Below are positions 56,948-64,000 of a stretch of DNA of 64,000 bases, piece after piece (position 1 is the stretch's first letter; each line of letters opens with the position of its first letter). The DNA lies in NCBI RefSeq assembly GCF_019649055.1, contig NW_026570233.1, positions 248,001-312,000 on the forward strand, in the 5' to 3' direction. A model generated the notes under the pieces. That model worked only from the letters and a program-made list of their open reading frames with translations. It did no database searches and was not told the origin of the DNA. The position numbers and the translations under genes were made by a program. The DNA comes from Paramacrobiotus metropolitanus. Lineage: Eukaryota > Tardigrada > Eutardigrada > Parachela > Macrobiotidae.

Positions 56948-58494
56948 AATTCTCGTAACGGTCGTCCATGGTAAATTGAAATTGTGCTGCTTTCATCATG
57001 ATCTATGGTGAATCAACATAGATACTGTAATTAAAAGTAACAGGGTGCTCGAGGCGTACGGCTGCAGACGCATGAGCACAGTAAACTGCGAAACATGCGT
57101 CTACAGTACAGTAGTACTTTTGTCAGTTTGTTGGTGAGAGTTATCGAGCATGGTTTGCGCTGTACTGTACTGTGTAACTGCACGCAAATGCCAGTGCAAT
57201 TTAGCTTTGATGGCCACTTGTAAATTCACATCAAGAAAATTATCAAAGAATTATATATATATATCGTAATAAAATTGCTGCACCAGCTCGCTCTATTGAA
57301 TAATTATATAATGTCGAATGATCAACCGAAGTGAATCGAAGGTCTTTTAGCTCAGCCAAAACGTACACATGGATGTCGGTCTATTAAGAACGCGCTCCGG
57401 TGGCGGCATCCGGGTTATCCTTTGTGACGTCACCCGGATATAGGCAGGCAAAACCGTGCAGTTGGGATAAAATGATATCTGCTTGTTGTGGAAATGTATC
57501 TGTGACATTCTCGTAACGAGTGATTAGCTGTATCTGATTAGCCGAGTGAGTTACTGTACTTATCTGTACTCAGTACTACCATAATATAATAAATTGTGGC
57601 GTTATGCTGTGCTAGTACAGGTTAGTGTTTTGGTGCAGGGAATGCTCGTTGTAGCATGTCGGTACCGGCGCTAGTACCAGTTTTTGTAGCAAACTTGTGG
57701 CTTACTTGTAGTAATCATAACACGAGTTCTTACAATTTTAGCGGTTTCATGGGTGTCTTATAACCCTTTTGGCATTTTTACTTCTTGAATTTTTTAAGTT
57801 TTCTTAGTAATTCTTGGTTCCTTAGATTTTTTTTAGTGTTCTCAGTTCTCCTGTTTTTGTTTGTAACATTATACCGGCAAACCGTGCCTTCGTATGAGTT
57901 AAGTTAAGAAAAAACTAAGGAAAATAAGAAAACCTAGGGTAAGAAATCTAAAAATTCCAAGAAAAAAACCTCAGAAAGAGGACAATTTATAAAAATCTGT
58001 ATTTTTCTTCTTGCGATATCAAATCATTATCAAGAACAGAAAACATAATTAACCGAAAGCATACTACCGGGGTAACAGCGTACTTCTTAGCCACAACGTA
58101 CGCACTAGCTACAGCGTACTTTCTACTTTGTTTATAACTACAGCGTAATTTCTAGCAGAGTAGACTGAAAAAGAAGATAAGGCCATCGAAAGCTGTGATT
58201 CTGCTGGGGCAAACCCGGTTCACCAACAGGCTCATTTTATTGGACGTTAACACGAAAAAAACTCAGAATCGAAACTAAAGTAAGTATCTGTAAGGTGAGA
58301 AATGCATCAGATTCCGACTGATCGCACTGATTATGCTGCGTTTATAGCAAACTGATCACAGCAACACATTGGGAACAACGAGGAAACGTTCGCTTTCTAG
58401 TATTGATGAGATATTATTACGAAGTATGATATCAGACGGCACAAACGAACTAATTACTGTACTGAAACTCCGGTACGAGCATTCCTGTGATGGT
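56948..58494. other. Intergenic, nothing recognised
   Basis: AT-rich with a short TA run near 57255. No frame or repeat I can support. Confidence 0.5.
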
Positions 58495-58689
58495 TTAGTC
58501 CTTCGTCTGATCTTTGTTGCCTCCTTTGGGTCGAAACAAGGGGTTGTTGGGGTTAAGCTGCTTTGCGCGGTGGGAAACTGCAGCCGCTTTGTGCTTTTCG
58601 GCCTTTTCATCATCGCGAGTACCGGCATCAGGTCCAGACTGTCCACTCGGCTGGTTTGGACGCTTATCACGAGCGGCTTTATCGGCCAT
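58495..58689 (-). CDS. Small Asn/Pro-rich hydrophilic protein, copy 3 (64 aa)
   Basis: The most diverged copy, 64 residues from the ATG at 58689: MADKAARDKRPNQPSGQSG, then a charged middle (DAGTRDDEKAEKHKAAAV) replacing the GYHGAG block, then SHRAKQLNPNNPLF and a Lys/Asn/Gly-rich tail. The N-terminal eight residues and the C-terminal NQ/KQLNPNN block identify it as a paralogue of copies 1 and 2. An acceptor (TGTACAG) ends four bases before the ATG, a donor lies at 58920-58919 (ACCG then GTAAGCAC), and a TATAAAAG box at 59347-59354, repeating the gene plan of the other copies. It is fully hydrophilic and probably disordered. Function unknown; the divergence suggests an older duplication. Confidence 0.72.
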   Translation of the reverse strand: MADKAARDKRPNQPSGQSGPDAGTRDDEKAEKHKAAAVSHRAKQLNPNNPLFRPKGGNKDQTKD

Positions 58690-59346
58690 GTTCCTGTACA
58701 CAGTTTATACGTCAATTACAATTCGTTAAGTAATTAATTACAGTTACGTATATGTCAGTTGTTACTGTACATGATTTCCCCAGCCATTACCCTTCAGTCA
58801 AAAGGCTCAAAAGCGACGTACAGTCTTAGACTCGTTCTACTATGCTCTGTAAAGTTGTGAGCACCACTGAACGGTATACCAAAATCCAGTAGTGTGCAAG
58901 GAGAGCAAACACGTGCTTACCGGTAACTTTATCAGAGTTTGCAGCAACAAAATGCAGGGAGTGAAAAATGAAAAGGTAAAAGGTCGTGAACTAACTTGTA
59001 ATTACTCCACAAAATGTAATTATTGGTGCATGCATGCAGCAAATCCTTACGAGGCGTTCCACCCTGTTTACCTTGAAGTCGTGAAAATCGTAAGATCTGG
59101 CAACACAAGAACAAGAGTGCGTGTTGATTAATGAGGAACACCACACAAATTCTACGATAAGAACTATCGAGTGACTTGTAAAGGACAAACTCACGAGAGT
59201 AGAAAAAATTTTCCTGCTCTACCCAGATACCCAGTCTAGCAGACCGTCACTCTGGCTTGACTGTTTATTATACTGTAATTACCGCCTGACGAAAACTATT
59301 TCCAACCCACTAAGCACAAATAAAAACTGGAGGTGTAGTTTTCACA

Positions 59347-59354
59347 CTTTTATA
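59347..59354 (-). promoter_or_regulatory. TATA box of hydrophilic-protein copy 3
   Basis: TATAAAAG on the minus strand in the context CACGCGGTATAAAAGTGTG, resembling the copy 1 element and its flank. Confidence 0.5.
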
Positions 59355-59866
59355 CCGCGTGCCTTTTTCCGAAGCACGTACTCTGTATCTCGCTACTGCA
59401 GCGCACTGAATACGGCCCAACCTGCTGCTTTGTCGGCGCAAATGCCGCCGTTCTAGGGTAAGCGGCGCGCTTGCCGGCTTGTTTTATGATTTTTAAAGCA
59501 AAGGAGGCGAATCAGGCGATGGCGTATCGCGAACGCGTACCGTATCACTTCCAATGTGCTTTGACATCTTCCATCTAGGGCAAAGGGCCAATACAAAAAC
59601 AGTACTTACTTATGTACTGCAGTCGGCAAGCAACAGAGTACGCGAATACGGTTATTAATGCTGGGTGGAGGTACGAGTACAATACTCCTTTTTTATCGTT
59701 GCTGGCTTGCTGCGCAAAACAGTAAAGCAGCGGAACAATACAATGACTGAGTTGTAATTGGCGAAAAACAATGGGGTTATTCGGCAAGCCACCGAAACGT
59801 AAACAGAAAAATCATTGCAATCTCAGCATAACAAAACTCCCCGCGGCCCCCGGGAACATCAGATGA
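59355..59866. other. Intergenic, nothing recognised
   Basis: Separates the hydrophilic-protein promoter from the 3' end of the next GPCR. No gene supported. Confidence 0.5.
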
Positions 59867-60843
59867 TCAGAACGCCTTTTTTCGAAAATGCTTCGCCCAT
59901 CTCACAATCGTGTCCCTGACGTCTTTGAAACTCAAGGCGATCACGATCGGATCCACCACGGACTGTGTGCAGAACATCATCCCGCCAATCTGCAGCCACA
60001 AATACGGCAGCTCCATATTGAACAGCAGCGTGATGGTGAAGAACGATACACCCGGTGACCAGCAGATCACCACACTTAACGTTAGACACACCAATAAAAC
60101 CAGGCCGCGTTTCGGCTCTTTCGGCGCTTTGACCAAATTAGCAACCGGCGCGCTGGCGCTGGGCTCCGTTTGGCCAGAAACCGCTTTGGCACTCGTATTC
60201 TGAGTAATCGTGGTAACACGCGTAGTAAAACGCTTATTTCTCCGATACAACAAAAAGCCGTTGCATACAACCATAAATATAATTGGCAAGGTAAAGACGA
60301 CCAGTTCCGTGGCGGTTCCCCATTGTTTCTGCGCCGGGATGTTAATCAAGCAGATCCCCGTGGATGTCGATGTTCTGTAGTGCATCCCATCCATTACGAC
60401 ACCGTACAGCGGCAAAGTGTGGCTGTACAAAAGCATGAGCACACACAAGTAAATAGCCACACGCGTGCTGTGATGCTTCTTGTAGGAAACGGGACTGGTG
60501 ATGGCCCATAATCGGTTGACGGTGATGAGGAGATGCGCGTTGACAATACCCGCAGCCGATACATAGACGGTGTAGAAGAAAAACGTACACAGCGTGTCAC
60601 CCATCCACCATCAGTTGTATAACGTGTTGAGGATGTTAATGAGGCCCTCAGTGGAAATGTAAATAAAGGTCATCAGGATAAGGTTAACCAGATATGCGCT
60701 GAAGGCGGTATGGAGATTGCGGGTCATGATGAATAAATTGATTAAGAAACCGTTAAATGCCAGTGCCAAAATCAGGATCAGCGTATTCATAACCGGGACG
60801 AATGTCCATGACTGTGAGATGGAAGAGATTGTGGAGTTATTTA
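59867..60843 (-). pseudogene. Class A GPCR copy D with in-frame stop
   Basis: The minus strand encodes a near-complete receptor. TM1 (PVMNTLILILALAFNGFL) and TM2 (SAYLVNLILMTFIYIS) run from about 60840 and lead into NTLYN, then a TGA at 60613-60611, then WWMGDTLCTFFFY and TM3 to TM7 in the same frame down to 59867. The stop sits in the first extracellular loop, one codon before a WW pair, and probably replaces TGG. TM3 ends VNRLWAI (NRL for DRY), ICL3 is Ala/Ser/Lys-rich, TM6 keeps CWSPG, and TM7 has VDPIV instead of NPxxY. There is no in-frame ATG before TM1, so an upstream exon is missing. A translation from the ATG at 60604 would lack TM1 and TM2. The paralogue at the window end is intact over the shared part. 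Pseudogene, readthrough and sequence error remain possible. Confidence 0.75.
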
Positions 60844-63444
60844 TGGCTATACACGCTGCTACTCGTATATGTACGTTGGTATCAAAACGTTAAGAACGGA
60901 AATAATTTGCTAACTTAGAAGAAAATATTGCGAGACACCGCATTGAACAAGAGTATAAGCTGTATAACCGTGCGGCATTTAAAATCAAAAATACGATAAT
61001 CCGAGGCATGATTGTCTCAGATTCGTCAAAACAAAAAGGCAAATGTTGACAGGCAGTGTCAAATTTAGTAACGGTGGCGGCAAAATGATCCCGAAATTGC
61101 TCCTCGTAAATTATGTATGATTCTTCAATTATTGACACCGATGTAAACAGTGATGGATTCTGAAAATGTTTGTGATTTTTCGTTTTCTTTGCATCTATCC
61201 TGGCTTTTATACATTATACATACCGGCATAGGCATATTCGCGGTACGCTTGATTGAGCTAAACGTTTTTAATGGCTTTCTGGTGCGTTAAGAGACACTTG
61301 CAGTACATTGTACTGAAACTTTCCAGGATTGATTAATATTTTTGTCTGCTTATTCTTCGTGTTGTTTGATCAAAATTATTACGCTCTATAATTCTGCGTG
61401 CAGTGAGGAGGGTATTATTCATTCTGACCGCATCGATACAAAAGAATCGTTTGCGAAATGAAGTAAGACTCAGTGACGAGAGTACCAAGTGCCTTTTACA
61501 ACCCAAAAAGTAGCAATAAATCGGCCCATCATTGGAGAGACACCGTAGCTGTTTTATTCAAAACAGAACATGGACCACGGAGATTAACGCGGGAAGGGTC
61601 CGCTTACATCTTCGGACAAGTGTAGTACGGATGACAGGAACGATTTATCACAATAATCAAAGGAAATTTCTACGTTTATACGAGTATAAAGGGAAATGAT
61701 CCAGTACATGGCACCAAATTCGTGTAGAAGTATTTAAAATCTGATAAAATCTTAGAAACGTACGTCCATGTAAAAACGATCTTCGTATTTATGCATGTGC
61801 GTTTATTTGCAAAATCTAAAGCAGATCGGTACATCGTGAGACTTCTGCTACTTATACACCTCGATGCGTCTTAACCTTTTGGAATTTTTTTACATCGATT
61901 AATGTCCAACCGGGTGTTGGGCGCACAAACGGTTTTCACGCCAGTGAATACAAATCGTTTGGGTGTATCGTAAAATGCCATAAAACAATACAAGTTTATG
62001 GTAGTGCTTGAAAAGGAAATTTTTTGTATTTTACACGAATTTTGATGCCATGTGCGGGGTCACTTCTCTTAAGCTTCATGTTATGATGAGTCGCTTTTTA
62101 TTTACAATCTGCCAGGAATCTAGAAAATTTTTCGTTTAGAAAAGATCACGGCGCGATTGGTGTCAATTACACAATACACAGCACAAGGCAACTGAATTCA
62201 AAAAAAAACTTTTTCGTTTTCAAAAAATAAGCGTTGAGAGGTGACTGCAGCGATTTCGGAAGTCACTAAGCAGTAACTCAGCAACAGCATCATGGAATTT
62301 AGCATCGCAGCTGTTTTACTGTCGACAGGATGTGGGTTATGGGAAAAACCGATTAACAATTTACTGAAAGGAAGAAGTGAACCAACCCTGCAGATTTAAA
62401 ATATGCGAGACAGAGATACTTTCCAATCTGTGTAGTAGACTAGTAGCGCTAGCCTTATTATTCATGATCAATTAAATTATGGGCACCTGATGCCCAAAAG
62501 TTTTCATAGCTGCCATTCAAGGAATGCATAGAAGTAACTGAATGACATAATATGTATAGAGTAAGTCCTGTGTTCCTGGTAGCAGTACGCATGTACAGTA
62601 TACGTTAATGGATAAAAAATTAATGGAGACAAAATATACCGAAGTTTCCGAGATAATTGCAGGTTTATTTAATTTTATTTGATTGACTACTTAGCTGAAA
62701 ACAACTTTAATTTGCCTGCATACCGCATTTTAGGAACTTATATTTAAAATCCCCCTGTGTGGATTTTGCTGAGTTACTTGGCCTGCTTACGGTTAGATTA
62801 CTAGTATGTTCCGAATCTGCGTTCGTTTGAGGTGCGGCTAAAATGCTAGCGCTCATTAATTTGGTGGTCATCATTAATATTCACCAGTGCGTTCTTCAGT
62901 ACGGACTTCAACAAACGTCAGTAATATAATGCGTAAACATGGCACAATAACACAGTAACGTGATGACCCGTATACATAATTGATTAAAGTTGTGTGTGTT
63001 TCGCCGGATGGTTGCTGTCATCATTGTCGTGATATGCAACTGGAAGTGGAATAAACAAAGCATACGAATAAATAATTGATAAGCGAACAGACAGTAATTC
63101 AAGTGGTGCGGGTGCTCATCTGCCGGTACAATCCTTTTCTGGAGCTTATCCATATTTAAGATAATTATCTTTGTTGTAAGTAGCGATGAGTGAACGGGAC
63201 AGTTTCGTATAGGACAGTTAGGATACCCCAATAATCTACTGTAGATACAATCCATTTGTTGCGATAAAAATATTGTGATACACAGGAATAACTTCATTCG
63301 ATATTCTCAGCAGCATCACGAATGCGACGTCTGCTGTATAAAAATTAAGTGTTCACCATGCCAAAAAGCAATGTTCACAAATTTTCAAAGTACTCTGTAG
63401 ACTTGCTCGCGAGTACCGATCTTAAGCTGCCAAAACTCAGTTGT
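60844..63444. other. Intergenic, nothing recognised
   Basis: This 2.6-kb stretch between the two paralogous GPCRs contains short minus-strand frames (60890-61138, 62908-63297) with no domain. One could hold the missing 5' exon of copy D, but none fits clearly. Confidence 0.45.
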
Positions 63445-64000
63445 CTAAAACCAGAATTTATAAAATTTCTTCACAACCCACACAATCGTCTCGCTAACGT
63501 CTTTAAAGCTAAGAGCTAGCACAATCGGATCGACCACCGATTGCGCGGAGAACATCATCCCGCCAATCTGCAGCCACAAATACGGCAGTTTCACGTTGAA
63601 CAGCAGCGTGATGGTGAAGAGTGACACACCCGGCGTCCAGCAGATCACCACACTCAGCGTCAGGCACACTAGCAGGACCAGCGTCCGTTTCGGCTCTTTT
63701 GGGGGTTTCTTCGTACCCACAACCGGCATATTGCTGGAATTGTGCTCCGTATGACTGGACATGGTTTTCGTATTGGTGTTGTACGTTGTGATGGTGATGC
63801 GCGCATTAAACCGTCTTTTTCGCCGGTACAACAAGAACACATTACAACCCACCATGAAGATAATCGGGAAGGTAAAGTTCACTAACTCTGTTGCGGTTCC
63901 CCATGCCCACTGCGCCTCCATGTTGATTAAGCACTGTCCTGTGGAAGTAGGCATTCTATGGGACACTCCATCCATCACGACACCGTACAACGGCTGCACG
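63445..64000 (-). CDS. Class A GPCR copy E, 3' part (cut by window)
   Basis: About 184 residues from ECL2 to the C-terminus of a receptor closely related to copy D: LYGVVMDGVSHRMPTSTGQC, then EAQWAWGTATELVNFTFP, ICL3 rich in Thr/Ser/Asn, KEPKRTLVLLVCLTLSVVIC-WTPG in TM6, LPYLWLQIGGMMFSAQSV and DPIVLALSFKDV in TM7 (DP in place of NP, no Tyr). The 5' part lies beyond the right end, so the start and TM1-TM4 cannot be judged. No stop or frameshift is present in the visible part, suggesting that this is the working member of the pair. The ligand is unknown; there is no sign of an amine-type receptor in the visible segment. Confidence 0.9.
   Translation of the reverse strand, partial: VQPLYGVVMDGVSHRMPTSTGQCLINMEAQWAWGTATELVNFTFPIIFMVGCNVFLLYRRKRRFNARITITTYNTNTKTMSSHTEHNSSNMPVVGTKKPPKEPKRTLVLLVCLTLSVVICWTPGVSLFTITLLFNVKLPYLWLQIGGMMFSAQSVVDPIVLALSFKDVSETIVWVVKKFYKFWF

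Noticed and set aside
1-64000. tRNA, rRNA, CRISPR arrays, bacterial operons or viral genes
   Set aside because: I looked for B-box-like GGTTCGA words with cloverleaf context, regularly spaced short repeats and known core genes and found none convincing; the tandem arrays have no CRISPR-like spacers.

Overview
This is nuclear DNA of a small invertebrate animal. Every confidently read gene is interrupted by short GT-AG introns, many of 50-350 bp, and the gene families are metazoan: membrane-bound CREB3-type bZIP factor, opsin, rhodopsin-class receptors, receptor guanylate cyclases and a GLYAT-like acyltransferase. There is no bacterial operon structure, CRISPR array or tRNA that I could see. 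Expanded, divergent families of receptor guanylate cyclases, amine-type GPCRs and gustatory-like 7TM proteins suggest an ecdysozoan, and a tardigrade is my best guess. The species is inference only. Most genes lie on the minus strand.

Layout. 1-1540: GC-rich minisatellite with 45/90-bp periodicity. 2.2-5.5 kb: a truncated and a complete gustatory-like 7TM gene. 7.5-19.5 kb: two tandem paralogous receptor guanylate cyclases sharing the same exon plan, separated by a hAT-type MITE, a signal-peptide-like exon and hairpins. 20.6-26.2 kb: a complete six-exon CREB3-like transcription factor. 27.4-27.7 kb: an unrecognised reading frame with an apparent frameshift. 28.5-30.8 kb: a four-exon GLYAT-like acyltransferase with a Tc1/mariner-type element in its last intron. 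31-33 kb: two more MITE-like elements and a 90-bp tandem duplication. 33-42.8 kb: three paralogous amine-type GPCR genes, the third a pseudogene, plus a decayed Harbinger/ALP1-type transposase. 45.4-49.0 kb: a five-exon opsin on the plus strand. 51.3-52.6 kb: a second complete gustatory-like gene on the plus strand. 53-59.4 kb: three tandem copies of a small Asn/Pro-rich hydrophilic protein, each with a TATA box and a 5'UTR intron ending four bases before the ATG; a 723-bp fold-back element lies between copies 1 and 2. 59.9-64 kb: two paralogous class-A GPCRs, one with an in-frame stop and one cut by the window end.

Taken together the window is a sensory-receptor-rich neighbourhood (cyclases, gustatory-like receptors, amine-type GPCRs, opsin) with clear birth-and-death evolution: tandem paralogues beside truncated, decayed and nonsense-bearing copies. 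The most unusual pieces are the three-copy small hydrophilic protein family and the opsin, which keeps the retinal lysine but has lost the DRY arginine and the NPxxY motif. Exon coordinates were derived by hand from splice-site phase and paralogue comparison, not from transcripts.
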